Shown: positions 6,875 to 13,402, numbered from the stretch's first letter. The stretch: DNA of 13,402 nucleotides from Candidatus Colimorpha onthohippi (GCA_018064565.1 JAGHVA010000280.1:1-13402); one strand, 5' to 3'. Notes: generated by a model from the sequence alone, not told the origin. Program-made: numbers and translations.

Positions 6875-7576
6875 ATGAAAATATTATTGTTGGAGACAGC
6901 CACAGCGGTCTGTTCGGTGGCAGTAGCCACAGACGGGCGGGTAGATGGCGAACGGCATGTAGATAAACCTAATGCCCATTCTACCTATCTGTCTCAAACG
7001 GTTCAAGACCTTATGAACGATTGCGGAGTGAGGTTCGCTGACTTAGATGGCGTGTGTGTGAGCGGTGGTCCTGGCAGCTACACAGGGCTTCGCATAGGCG
7101 TGAGTACTGCCAAGGGCTATTGCTATGCGTTGCACAAGCCGCTCTTAAGTGTGCCTACGCTACAGAGCATGGCTGCACATTACTATGCCTTGCATCCAGA
7201 ATATAACGGCATGGTATGTCCGATGATCGACGCCCGCAGGATGGAGTGCTATGCTGCCATCTATAGGCGAGACGGACAGTTGCTGACTGAAGTGCGTGAC
7301 GTGCGTGCCGACATCATCGCTGCCGATAGTTTCGCCGAATACCTCTGTCAAGGAGATGTCGTGTTTATTGGCGACGGTGCTGCTAAGACCCAACCTATTT
7401 TGGGTGCACATCAGCACGCTCTGTACGACAATAGCTTTCAGATGTCGGCAGCAGGCATGGCGATGATTGCTGAGTTGAAATTGCAGCAGAGCCTGACCGA
7501 GGATGTTGCTTATTACGAACCATTTTATCTAAAAGATTTTGTGGCAAAAAAATCAGTAGTGCGCGGTTTGAGATAA
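6875..7576 (+). CDS. tsaB: tRNA threonylcarbamoyladenosine biosynthesis protein TsaB
   Basis: TsaB (YeaZ) is the non-catalytic partner of TsaD in forming t6A37 on ANN-decoding tRNAs, and also contacts TsaE. The ASKHA-fold N-terminus is clear: MKILLLETATAVCSVAV, then HSTYLSQTVQDLM, and the diagnostic VSGGPGSYTGLRIGVSTAKG (about residues 62-81), followed by VPTLQSMA. PMIDARRMECYAAIY is also typical. At 233 residues it matches the family, and it lacks the metal-binding HxxxH of TsaD. It follows the LolA-like gene by 24 nt and precedes the permease gene by 36 nt. tsaD and tsaE are not in the window. Confidence 0.94.
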   Translation: MKILLLETATAVCSVAVATDGRVDGERHVDKPNAHSTYLSQTVQDLMNDCGVRFADLDGVCVSGGPGSYTGLRIGVSTAKGYCYALHKPLLSVPTLQSMAAHYYALHPEYNGMVCPMIDARRMECYAAIYRRDGQLLTEVRDVRADIIAADSFAEYLCQGDVVFIGDGAAKTQPILGAHQHALYDNSFQMSAAGMAMIAELKLQQSLTEDVAYYEPFYLKDFVAKKSVVRGLR

Positions 7577-7612
7577 ACTATTGAAATAAAAACAGAAATT
7601 GCATAATCTTAG

Positions 7613-8692
7613 ATGTTTAATTATACGGTCAAACGGTTATTTTATGGGCTGCTGGTCTTGCTGGGAGTTGTGACGCTTGTGTTTTTTCTGTTTAATATCT
7701 TACCAGGCGATCCGGCCCGCATGATGTTGGGGCAGCGCGCTGATGCCGAAAGTATAGAGATAATCAATCGAGATCTTGGACGAGACAAACCGTTGGCAGT
7801 ACAGTATTTTGCCTATCTCAATGATTTGTTGCCCGTGTCGGTCCACACGCAGTCCAATGTCTCAAGTGCGTTCTATTTTGATTCGGCTAAATACACTTCG
7901 GGGGTTGCGTTGTTGGCTGTAGGGCAGACAGTGGTAGTACTCAAAAAACCGTATCTGCGGCGGTCGTATCAGTCAGGGCGTCCCGTTGGGCAGATTATAG
8001 CATCGGCATTTCCACAAACGGCTGTGCTGGCATTCGTGGCAATGCTGCTGGCACTGGTGGTGGGACTCACTCTTGGCGTTTTGTCGGCTGTATATAAAGA
8101 CACGTGGATAGACCGTGTGTCGCTGTTTGTTTCTACGTTGGGTATGTCGTTGCCATCGTTCTTTGCCGCAATCCTTATCGCATGGCTTTTTGCCTATGTC
8201 TTGGCTGATGTTACCCACCTGAATATGTTTGGCAACCTATATAGCGTTGACGACTACGGGACAGGGCAATATGTAGATTTGCGCAATATGATTTTGCCAG
8301 CGTTGACATTGGGAATCCGTCCGTTGGCAACGCTTACGCAGCTTACGCGCAATGCTATGCTGGATGCACTGTCGCAAAATTATGTACGTACCGCCCGCGC
8401 TAAAGGGTTGGGACGTATGCGTGTCTTGATACGTCATGCACTGCGCAATGCTCTCAATCCCATTGTAACCTCAGCATCGGGATGGCTGGCAGGATTGCTT
8501 GCGGGCGCAGTGTTTGTGGAGTATGTGTTTGACTGGAAAGGAATGGGCGTGGTAGTTGTAGATGCCTTGCAGAAATACGATTTCCCAGTGGTGATGGGAA
8601 CGATATTGTTTATCTGTGTGTTGCTGGTGGTTATCAATATCATCACCGATTTGCTTTATGCGATGATAGACCCCAGAGCTAAAATGTCATAA
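7613..8692 (+). CDS. ABC transporter permease, OppB/DppB type
   Basis: A 359-residue permease of the peptide/nickel (binding-protein-dependent) class. TM1 covers about residues 9-30, followed by the OppB-type LPGDPARMMLG. A long extracytoplasmic loop (about 60-125) contains LRRSYQSGRPV, as in other Bacteroidetes members. The EAA coupling loop reads ARAKGLGRMRVLIRHALRNA, and about five further helices complete the core. It would import peptides or similar solutes with an OppC-like permease, ATPases and a binding protein, but none of these are in the window. In this phylum the permease is often separate from its partners, so substrate and even transport direction are unproven. It follows tsaB by 36 nt and is the last gene of the co-directional run; a new promoter begins 24 nt after its stop. 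Confidence 0.86.
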   Translation: MFNYTVKRLFYGLLVLLGVVTLVFFLFNILPGDPARMMLGQRADAESIEIINRDLGRDKPLAVQYFAYLNDLLPVSVHTQSNVSSAFYFDSAKYTSGVALLAVGQTVVVLKKPYLRRSYQSGRPVGQIIASAFPQTAVLAFVAMLLALVVGLTLGVLSAVYKDTWIDRVSLFVSTLGMSLPSFFAAILIAWLFAYVLADVTHLNMFGNLYSVDDYGTGQYVDLRNMILPALTLGIRPLATLTQLTRNAMLDALSQNYVRTARAKGLGRMRVLIRHALRNALNPIVTSASGWLAGLLAGAVFVEYVFDWKGMGVVVVDALQKYDFPVVMGTILFICVLLVVINIITDLLYAMIDPRAKMS

Positions 8693-8716
8693 TGGCGTGG
8701 TAGTAGATATTTTTTT

Positions 8717-8747
8717 TTTGAGCAACAACTTTTTTTTTGTATCTTTG
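8717..8747 (+). promoter_or_regulatory. Strong Bacteroidetes-type promoter (-33 TTTG, -7 TATCTTTG)
   Basis: TTTG at 8717-8720 and TATCTTTG at 8740-8747 are separated by 19 bp, matching the Bacteroidetes sigma-ABfr consensus TTTG-N19-21-TAnnTTTG. The start point would be near 8754, giving a leader of about 20 nt before the glycosyltransferase ATG at 8773. A T10 run ends in the -33 element and a T9 run fills the end of the spacer next to the -7 element. Confidence 0.88.
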
Positions 8748-8772
8748 CAGTTTGAAATAATGTGCGCACGAA

Positions 8773-9927
8773 ATGAATTTCTCATTTGTTTTTGCTGAAA
8801 CATACAATATTGTGCTGCTTTCGGTGGCAGTTGTTACACTGATATACCTATTTGTGTATTATGGTGTTACCTTTATGAGGGTGAGCAGAAAGCAGCGTCA
8901 GCAGGAGTCATCCTCAAAATACCACAACCTGCAGCCAGAGGTGTCGATCGTGGTGGTCGCTTCCAGTCAAGCAAACCTTTTGCGAGAGCATTTGGTGCAG
9001 TTGTTGGAGCAAACGTATCCTACCTTCGAGGTCGTGGTTGTGGATTATCAGTCGCACGATGATACACCATTTGTGCTTAAGGTGCTTTCGGCGCAGTATC
9101 CGAACCTGAAGTGTGTTCGTATGAGTGAGGATATCAATTTGTTTCAAAGTCGGTTATATCCGTTGTCTATAGGCATACGTTCGGCAAAGTACGACACGAT
9201 AGTCCTTGTTGAGCCGGCGTGTGTGCCGAGCGACAAGAATTGGCTTACTGCGCTCATGGGCGGTTATCGTAGCGATGACGACAAGATTGTGCTGGGTTAC
9301 ACACATCTCAATGTACGTAAGGGGCTGTTAGGCTGTCTGGAAAAATATGACAACTTGGTATATCACTGTAGCTTTTTGTCAGCAGCATCGCTCAATGTTC
9401 CTTATACGGGTTGTGGCTGGAACTTGTCTTATCGCCGTTCGTTTTTCTTTGACAGGGGCGCTTTTATACAATTTTACGATGAGGCGGATGAGGCAGATGA
9501 CTTGTTTGTGAACCACAACGCCAACAAGCATAATACCAATTACGTGATTACCAACAAGTCGATGATGCAGGTAAGTGCACCCGAGACTTTTAAGGAGTGG
9601 CATCTGTTGCGACGTCACCGTATCGCAACGCGCAAACTCTATTCATCGTGGCGCAGTACCTATATCTCATTGACTCCGCTGATGACAATCTTGTTTTATG
9701 CAGCATGCGTTATGATGTTTGTAAATAACCTGACGATACCATGGGTGATTCCAGTGGCTCTTCTGCTGATTAAGTTTTTGTGGCAGATTGTATGCGTGGC
9801 GCAAGTTTCCAAGAGTTTTAGTCTGGGAAATATTCATTGGGCAGCTCCGTTGCTGGAGTTATATTTCATCATAGCCAATATCATTTTGCCACTTACGCCA
9901 ATCAAGACAAAACGACGTTTTGTGTAG
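8773..9927 (+). CDS. Membrane-anchored family 2 glycosyltransferase
   Basis: A 384-residue GT-A fold protein. One N-terminal helix (about 11-35) precedes the catalytic domain, and two to three helices follow (about 300-320, 322-343, 358-376), as in membrane GT2 enzymes that build polysaccharides. VSIVVVASS (57-65) and VVVVDYQSHDD (87-97) form the nucleotide-sugar site with D91. YTGCGWNLSYRRSFFF (211-226), DEADEADDLFVN (236-247) and the Q/RxxRW-like RRHRIAT (280-286) follow. The canonical DxD metal motif is replaced: the aligned site reads VEPACVPS (146-153), EPA instead of DAD. This could alter metal use or reduce activity. The likely role is in cell-envelope glycan synthesis; sugar and acceptor are unknown. 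A strong promoter sits directly upstream, and the sigma factor gene begins 42 nt downstream. Confidence 0.88.
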   Translation: MNFSFVFAETYNIVLLSVAVVTLIYLFVYYGVTFMRVSRKQRQQESSSKYHNLQPEVSIVVVASSQANLLREHLVQLLEQTYPTFEVVVVDYQSHDDTPFVLKVLSAQYPNLKCVRMSEDINLFQSRLYPLSIGIRSAKYDTIVLVEPACVPSDKNWLTALMGGYRSDDDKIVLGYTHLNVRKGLLGCLEKYDNLVYHCSFLSAASLNVPYTGCGWNLSYRRSFFFDRGAFIQFYDEADEADDLFVNHNANKHNTNYVITNKSMMQVSAPETFKEWHLLRRHRIATRKLYSSWRSTYISLTPLMTILFYAACVMMFVNNLTIPWVIPVALLLIKFLWQIVCVAQVSKSFSLGNIHWAAPLLELYFIIANIILPLTPIKTKRRFV

Positions 9928-9969
9928 CAGAGCGAGCACGAGTGATACAATCAACTGTTATAGCTTTAT

Positions 9970-10587
9970 ATGGCTGTGAATCGCGATAACAAACTCAAAA
10001 CCGAAAAGTCTCAAAGAGACTATGCACTTGTTTGTGCTGCGCGAGATAACGGCGATGAGCAGGCGTATGCCAAGTTGATGTCGTATTACAAAGATACGCT
10101 CTACTTGATGCTTTTGAGGATGTGTGGCAATGCGGATGATGCCGATGATATGACCATGGAGACCTTTCGTAAGGCTTTTTGTCAGTTGGAATTGTATGTG
10201 CCTACCAATGCTTTTAGTACATGGCTGTTTTCGATAGGCGCCAACACGTTTATTGACCATGTCCGCAAAAATCGAATCAATACAATCTCGATTGATAGTG
10301 CGAAAGACGATGACGAGTCTCCCTCAATGATCCATCGGATGCCAGCATCGACCCCTAATCCCGAGGAGGCGATTATCTCGGTGCAAAGGGCTGAGCAGTT
10401 GCGTGAGGTGGTAAAGCAACTTAGTCCAAAGTATCGCAGTGTGATAGAATTGCGCTATTACCAGGAGCTTTCGTATGAGGAGATGTCGGAGCGTCTAAAT
10501 CTCCCATTGGGTACGATAAAGGTTCATCTTTTACGTGCTAAGCAGCTGTTGGCTGATATATTACGGAATATCCAAGATCAGATTTGA
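9970..10587 (+). CDS. ECF-type RNA polymerase sigma factor (sigma-70 family)
   Basis: A 205-residue two-domain sigma factor. Region 2 (about 31-103) contains DEQAYAKLMSYYKDTLY, the DDADDMTMETFRKAF core-binding/-10 part and NAFSTWLFSIGANTFIDHVRK. A polar linker rich in Asp/Ser/Pro (about 108-135) leads to region 4 (about 143-198) with LSPKYRSVIELRYYQELSYEE and the helix-turn-helix MSERLNLPLGTIKVHLLRAK. It lacks regions 1 and 3, as ECF factors do. Partner anti-sigma genes usually sit next to such factors, but the next gene is a probable outer-membrane protein, so control may be transcriptional or by a distant protein. It lies 42 nt after the glycosyltransferase gene with no promoter seen between them, and about 26 nt before the next gene, suggesting one transcript. 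Confidence 0.94.
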   Translation: MAVNRDNKLKTEKSQRDYALVCAARDNGDEQAYAKLMSYYKDTLYLMLLRMCGNADDADDMTMETFRKAFCQLELYVPTNAFSTWLFSIGANTFIDHVRKNRINTISIDSAKDDDESPSMIHRMPASTPNPEEAIISVQRAEQLREVVKQLSPKYRSVIELRYYQELSYEEMSERLNLPLGTIKVHLLRAKQLLADILRNIQDQI

Positions 10588-10613
10588 GTAGATAGTCATA
10601 ATTGATTATATGT

Positions 10614-11513
10614 GTGCGTAAGTATTTGTTTTTTATTTGCTTAATGCTGCTGCTCTTGCCAATGCAGGCACATAAACGTACTAAAGGGTTTGGTTTGGAT
10701 GGACTGTCGGTTTCTGTGGATGCAGGTCTGCTTGTCCCCAACGACAAGCAAGCCAATTTTTACAGAGGTACATCTGACTGTCCTAATACTATAGAACGGG
10801 TATTCCATAGCCAAGCATACGGCGAGCAGATGTGGCAAAATCTCAAAAACAAAGGCTATCTGCAAGGTATAGGTTCGTATCATGAGTTGGAGGTCGCAGA
10901 ATATCCCGATATGTATTATAAGTTGACCTATCAAATAGGGTTGGGTATCCGTTATGACTATCCGAGTGGTTGGGGTTGGCTTTTAAGGTTTGACTATTCA
11001 CAACTAACGGCAGCGGGTCAGTTTTTGCTGTATAATGCGCCTGGTGCAGGCGTGATGACCAATCAGGATCGTTACGTCAACTGTCCGATAGCGGGTGTAG
11101 AGAGCAGAATATATATTGATTTTGCAATTTCCAAGCGGTTTGTCTTAGGTGGTAATTTTGAGTTGGAAGCCGACTTGGGTTTCAATTTCAACAATACAAA
11201 AGTCAAAAGTCATGACATTCAAATAGGAGGTTCGAATTATAGCATTTTGGATGTTTGGGGCGGGCATAACGATTTGTATGCAGGCATCGGTAGTTATGAG
11301 TATGTCAATCAAGGTGGTTTGGGTATAGGCGGATTTGGTACTTTGGCGTTGAGCTATGTGATTCCAGGTACGGGAAGTATTGATTTGGGTTACAGCTGCT
11401 ATGATACGCAAACGGTATATACCGACTACAACAAGTCAGATGCGTATGCGTTGCAGCACGTTGTGTTTGTAAGACTTAATATTAACGGATTTTCGCTGTT
11501 TAATGCAGAATAG
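10614..11513 (+). CDS. Secreted protein, probable outer-membrane beta-barrel, function unknown
   Basis: I do not recognise a named family. The frame has no ATG near its 5' end; GTG at 10614 gives RKYLFF plus a leucine-rich core and a PMQAH cleavage region, a good signal peptide. TTG at 10602 (adding IIC) is the alternative, and ATG at 10644 would cut into the signal. The mature 280-residue part has alternating aromatic/glycine strands, such as YQIGLGIRYDY, WGWLLRFDYSQL, FVLGGNFELEADLGFNF, GGFGTLALSYVI and VVFVRLNINGF, typical of a small outer-membrane beta-barrel. The first half has a charged, strand-poor stretch (about 40-90), perhaps an extracellular loop or plug. It follows the sigma factor by 26 nt and may be its target or its sensor. 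Codon use resembles the neighbours. Confidence 0.6.
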   Translation: MRKYLFFICLMLLLLPMQAHKRTKGFGLDGLSVSVDAGLLVPNDKQANFYRGTSDCPNTIERVFHSQAYGEQMWQNLKNKGYLQGIGSYHELEVAEYPDMYYKLTYQIGLGIRYDYPSGWGWLLRFDYSQLTAAGQFLLYNAPGAGVMTNQDRYVNCPIAGVESRIYIDFAISKRFVLGGNFELEADLGFNFNNTKVKSHDIQIGGSNYSILDVWGGHNDLYAGIGSYEYVNQGGLGIGGFGTLALSYVIPGTGSIDLGYSCYDTQTVYTDYNKSDAYALQHVVFVRLNINGFSLFNAE

Positions 11514-11590
11514 GGTAGTGTATATTGACAGAATAATTCATTTTATAGAATAATCTACCACCACATATTACCAATATAGAGTATAGAACA

Positions 11591-12127
11591 ATGATAACTT
11601 TTACAGAGCTATCGAATTCAAGGCATCAGCATTTTGCGCGTGAACTTTTTGAGTCAGCGTTTCCCGAAGAGGAGCGACCACCCTTTGAGGTGGTGTTGAA
11701 TCGTAATCAGAGTCATTTTCATTTTTTTGTCGCCACACAATCGGACGATAGGGATCCTATCGGCATCTTGTCTTATTGGGATTTTGGCGAGCTTGCCTAT
11801 GTAGAACATTTCGCAATTGATGAGGATTTGCGAGGTGAAGGATTGGGTAAGGCTGTGTTTTTGAATTTCTTATCACAGTGTGAAGGTCAGGTGGTGTGTG
11901 AAGTTGAACTGGTGCATGATGAAATGTCGGAGCGTAGAGTGGAGTTTTATAAGTCAATGGGTATGATTTCCAATAGTCAACAGTATTTCCAGCCGTCATA
12001 TACAGGTGCGACCAATCCTGTCGAGATGCAAATTATGTCGAAATACCCGTTGGATGATGATGATTTTAGCGCATTGAAGCAGTTGCTGTATGAAAAAATT
12101 TATCATTGTGATGGTGAGGTGAAATAA
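11591..12127 (+). CDS. GNAT-family N-acetyltransferase
   Basis: A 178-residue protein with a GNAT fold. Motif A, the acetyl-CoA pyrophosphate-binding segment, reads FAIDEDLRGEGLGKAVF (74-90) with the R-x-x-G-x-G pattern as RGEGLG. Motif B is seen as ERRVEFYKSMGM (114-125). The N-terminal ARELFESAFPEEERPPF is common in Bacteroidetes GNAT proteins. The acceptor substrate is not known; small molecules or protein N-termini are both possible. The C-terminal 30 residues (acidic DDDDF, then a helix) go slightly beyond the core fold. The gap of 77 nt from the preceding gene has no consensus promoter, so the gene may be read from upstream or from an unrecognised promoter. It ends 63 nt before the tRNA promoter. 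Confidence 0.88.
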   Translation: MITFTELSNSRHQHFARELFESAFPEEERPPFEVVLNRNQSHFHFFVATQSDDRDPIGILSYWDFGELAYVEHFAIDEDLRGEGLGKAVFLNFLSQCEGQVVCEVELVHDEMSERRVEFYKSMGMISNSQQYFQPSYTGATNPVEMQIMSKYPLDDDDFSALKQLLYEKIYHCDGEVK

Positions 12128-12189
12128 TGTGATATACATGTTATTGTGCGTTTGGGAAATAAGGGAAAGATGCTAATTTTGAAAATAAA

Positions 12190-12221
12190 TTTGGTGGATA
12201 TTAAAAAAGAGTGTACCTTTG
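12190..12221 (+). promoter_or_regulatory. Bacteroidetes-type promoter of the tRNA-Arg gene
   Basis: TTTG at 12190-12193 and TACCTTTG at 12214-12221 are separated by 20 bp, matching -33/-7 consensus. Transcription would start near 12228 and give a 5' leader of about 60 nt that must be removed by RNase P. The leader holds a small CGTT-AAC-AACG hairpin at 12269-12279. Confidence 0.85.
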
Positions 12222-12290
12222 CAACCGCTTTCACGGAGGATGTTTGAGAGTTTAATTACTTCTACAAGCGTTAACAACGGTTAGTAAGTA

Positions 12291-12367
12291 GGCTCCTTAG
12301 CTCAACTGAATAGAGCATCTGACTACGGATCAGAAGGTTGCAGGTTTGAATCCTGCAGGAGTCACCA
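12291..12367 (+). tRNA. tRNA-Arg, anticodon ACG
   Basis: The cloverleaf folds completely. Acceptor arm GGCTCCT (12291-12297) pairs with AGGAGTC (12357-12363) with one G-T pair. The D stem is GCTC/GAGC, and the anticodon stem TCTGA/TCAGA encloses loop CTACGGA with anticodon ACG at 12325-12327. The T stem is GCAGG/CCTGC with loop TTTGAAT. The discriminator is A at 12364 and CCA (12365-12367) is encoded. A34 would be deaminated to inosine by TadA so that CGU, CGC and CGA are read. A strong promoter precedes it and a terminator follows directly, so it is a single-gene unit. Confidence 0.97.
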
Positions 12368-12404
12368 AAAGAGACGGACAACAGTACTTGTCCGTCTCTT
12401 TTTT
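12368..12404 (+). terminator. Rho-independent terminator of tRNA-Arg
   Basis: AAAGAGACGGACAA pairs perfectly with TTGTCCGTCTCTTT around the loop CAGTAC (12382-12387), and the right arm ends in a run of T to 12404. The hairpin starts immediately after the CCA end of the tRNA, and the stem could even include the terminal A. Confidence 0.95.
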
Positions 12405-12514
12405 GTCTGCACCGTAATGCCGTCAATTGGGTAGTAGATGACTGGAGTTGGTATAAAAAGATGTTGTAAATCTTATTGTTGCTATGTGGTTGAGCAATAA
12501 TAAGATTATTTTGT

Positions 12515-12522
12515 TATATTTG
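12515..12522 (+). promoter_or_regulatory. Putative -7 element (TATATTTG) of the secreted-protein gene
   Basis: TATATTTG followed by CA matches the Bacteroidetes -7 consensus. The best -33 candidate is TTG at 12490-12492, with a 22-bp spacer that is slightly long. Transcription near 12529 would leave a leader of only about 14 nt before the TTG start at 12543. Confidence 0.6.
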
Positions 12523-12542
12523 CATTGTTTTTTGTCTTTAAT

Positions 12543-13402
12543 TTGGGTAGGTACTATATATATATATTGCTAATTCTGTTGTCGTTACAAGGTTTTGCGC
12601 AAAATATGATCGTGATGCCAGTAAGCGATACCTTGTCATATTCGGTATGTCCTGGTGAAGATATACATATTAGTGATTTTTATTTTCGTAATGGCGATGT
12701 AGATAGCAGCAAACTTGGATTGAGGGCTTCGGGCGCTGTAAGGGTATGCAGCAATATGGGCGAGGCTCTCGATGTGAGTATCCAGTTCACATCATGCAGC
12801 CGACATGCCGTTCTTGAAATCTACGATGGAGCGGTCGGTCAGCAGACTCGGTTGGCGCGTCTTACGGATACTAACTATTGGACAGTTACGAGTATTCGGG
12901 CTGTGTCGGGCTGTGTTGTCATCGCTTATAATGATGATGGGCGTGATAGTTGTGCCTCGATGATGTCTGTAACGGTTCAAGATCAGGGTGTTGGCAATTA
13001 TCAGGCGTATAACATCACAGGAGTGCAGGCGGAACTGGACTGGTCAGATCCTGACACTACGCATGTTTGGACTGTACGTTATGGTACAAGTCCAAACAAT
13101 TTGTCAAATATGGTTCATGCGCGGGCGCATCCTTTTGTGTTGCGTGGCTTGGACGAACTCACAACATACTATTATAGGGTGTATCGGAACGACACAGTGG
13201 TGTGCACTGCCGCTGAATGTCCTCCGCCGTCGTTTCGCACTATCTGCGATTACGAGTATCGTGAATGTCCTGATTTTACCGATTTCAGCTCGTGCCGTGT
13301 AACCTGTTATTATGGCTCTTATGGCAACCCAAGAGCTGCGGTGGGAGTGGTGGATTATGGTAGCGGCAGCGCAGCCAGCCGCCACACGGTGCATACCAAC
13401 AC
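12543..13402 (+). CDS. Large secreted protein with CUB-like and fibronectin-III-like regions (3' end outside window)
   Basis: The frame is open from 12504 to the end of the window. The only start after the putative transcription start that keeps a signal peptide is TTG at 12543: GRYYIYI, a leucine/isoleucine core, then LQGFAQ-N as cleavage site. ATG at 12606 would omit it. About 286 residues are visible. Residues about 60-150 contain VSIQFTSCSRHAVLEIYDG and resemble a CUB-like beta-sandwich. About 155-230 look like a fibronectin type III domain (AELDWSDPDTTHVWTVRYG, LRGLDELTTYYYRVYRN). A cysteine-rich start of a further domain follows (CDYEYRECPDFTDFSSCRVTCYYG). The design suits a cell-surface or type IX-secreted protein, but the C-terminal sorting domain, which would decide, is outside. 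Codons 5-8 lie in a (TA)6 tract. Confidence 0.75.
   Translation, partial: MGRYYIYILLILLSLQGFAQNMIVMPVSDTLSYSVCPGEDIHISDFYFRNGDVDSSKLGLRASGAVRVCSNMGEALDVSIQFTSCSRHAVLEIYDGAVGQQTRLARLTDTNYWTVTSIRAVSGCVVIAYNDDGRDSCASMMSVTVQDQGVGNYQAYNITGVQAELDWSDPDTTHVWTVRYGTSPNNLSNMVHARAHPFVLRGLDELTTYYYRVYRNDTVVCTAAECPPPSFRTICDYEYRECPDFTDFSSCRVTCYYGSYGNPRAAVGVVDYGSGSAASRHTVHTN
12555..12566 (+). repeat. (TA)6 dinucleotide repeat in signal-peptide codons
   Basis: Six TA units encode Tyr-Ile-Tyr-Ile at codons 5-8 of the secreted-protein gene. Gain or loss of one unit (2 bp) would shift the frame just after the start. Confidence 0.9.

Noticed and set aside
8693..8720. T10 run after the permease gene as a rho-independent terminator
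   Set aside because: No hairpin precedes the T run; it is better explained as part of the promoter at 8717.
11514..11590. Possible terminator or promoter between the beta-barrel gene and the GNAT gene
   Set aside because: Only a 5-bp GGTAG/CTACC pairing over a long loop and no TAnnTTTG element could be found.
12988..13302. Plus-strand ATG frame of 104 codons near the end of the window
   Set aside because: It is out of frame with the secreted-protein gene, which is continuously open from 12543 with signal peptide and FN3-like sequence.

Overview
The window looks like chromosomal DNA of a Bacteroidetes bacterium, most likely a member of the Bacteroidales. Four sites carry the -7 promoter element TAnnTTTG typical of the phylum, two of them with a -33 TTTG at 19-20 bp. 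Gene starts lack clear Shine-Dalgarno sequences, and the proteins have phylum-typical forms (DUF4143 ATPase, OppB-like permease with a long first periplasmic loop, YitT/DUF2179 protein, short GmhB-like HAD protein). No rRNA, insertion sequence, integrase or CRISPR array was seen. I could run no database search, so all assignments rest on motifs and remembered family features.

Layout. (1) 1-1244, plus strand: 3' part of an AAA ATPase/DUF4143 gene whose start lies upstream of the window. (2) 1275-1835, minus strand: GmhB-like HAD phosphatase, convergent with the ATPase gene. (3) 1921-8692, plus strand: a tightly packed run of eight housekeeping genes: yggS, a YitT-family membrane protein, rpe, an RlmI-like rRNA methyltransferase (overlapping rpe by 8 nt), folE, a LolA-like periplasmic protein, tsaB and an OppB/DppB-type permease. 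The only promoter-like element before this run lies inside the first codons of the divergent HAD gene. (4) 8717-11513: a strong Bacteroidetes promoter drives a membrane-anchored family 2 glycosyltransferase, followed closely by an ECF sigma factor and a secreted, glycine/aromatic-rich, probable beta-barrel outer-membrane protein. This could be a small envelope module in which the sigma factor has no adjacent anti-sigma gene. (5) 11591-12127: GNAT acetyltransferase. (6) 12190-12404: promoter, tRNA-Arg(ACG) with encoded CCA, and a perfect hairpin terminator. (7) 12515 to the end: promoter and 5' part of a secreted, cysteine-containing protein with CUB-like and fibronectin-III-like regions. It begins at a TTG codon and carries a (TA)6 tract inside its signal-peptide codons.

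The most unusual signals are an in-frame insertion in the rRNA methyltransferase gene (two diverged 54-bp tandem copies, a G8 run and an 8-bp hairpin), simple-sequence tracts in the glycosyltransferase promoter and in the start of the surface-protein gene (possible phase-variation sites), and the glycosyltransferase/sigma/beta-barrel cluster. Much of the rest is ordinary core metabolism: pentose phosphate (rpe), folate or pterin synthesis (folE), tRNA t6A modification (tsaB) and PLP homeostasis (yggS).
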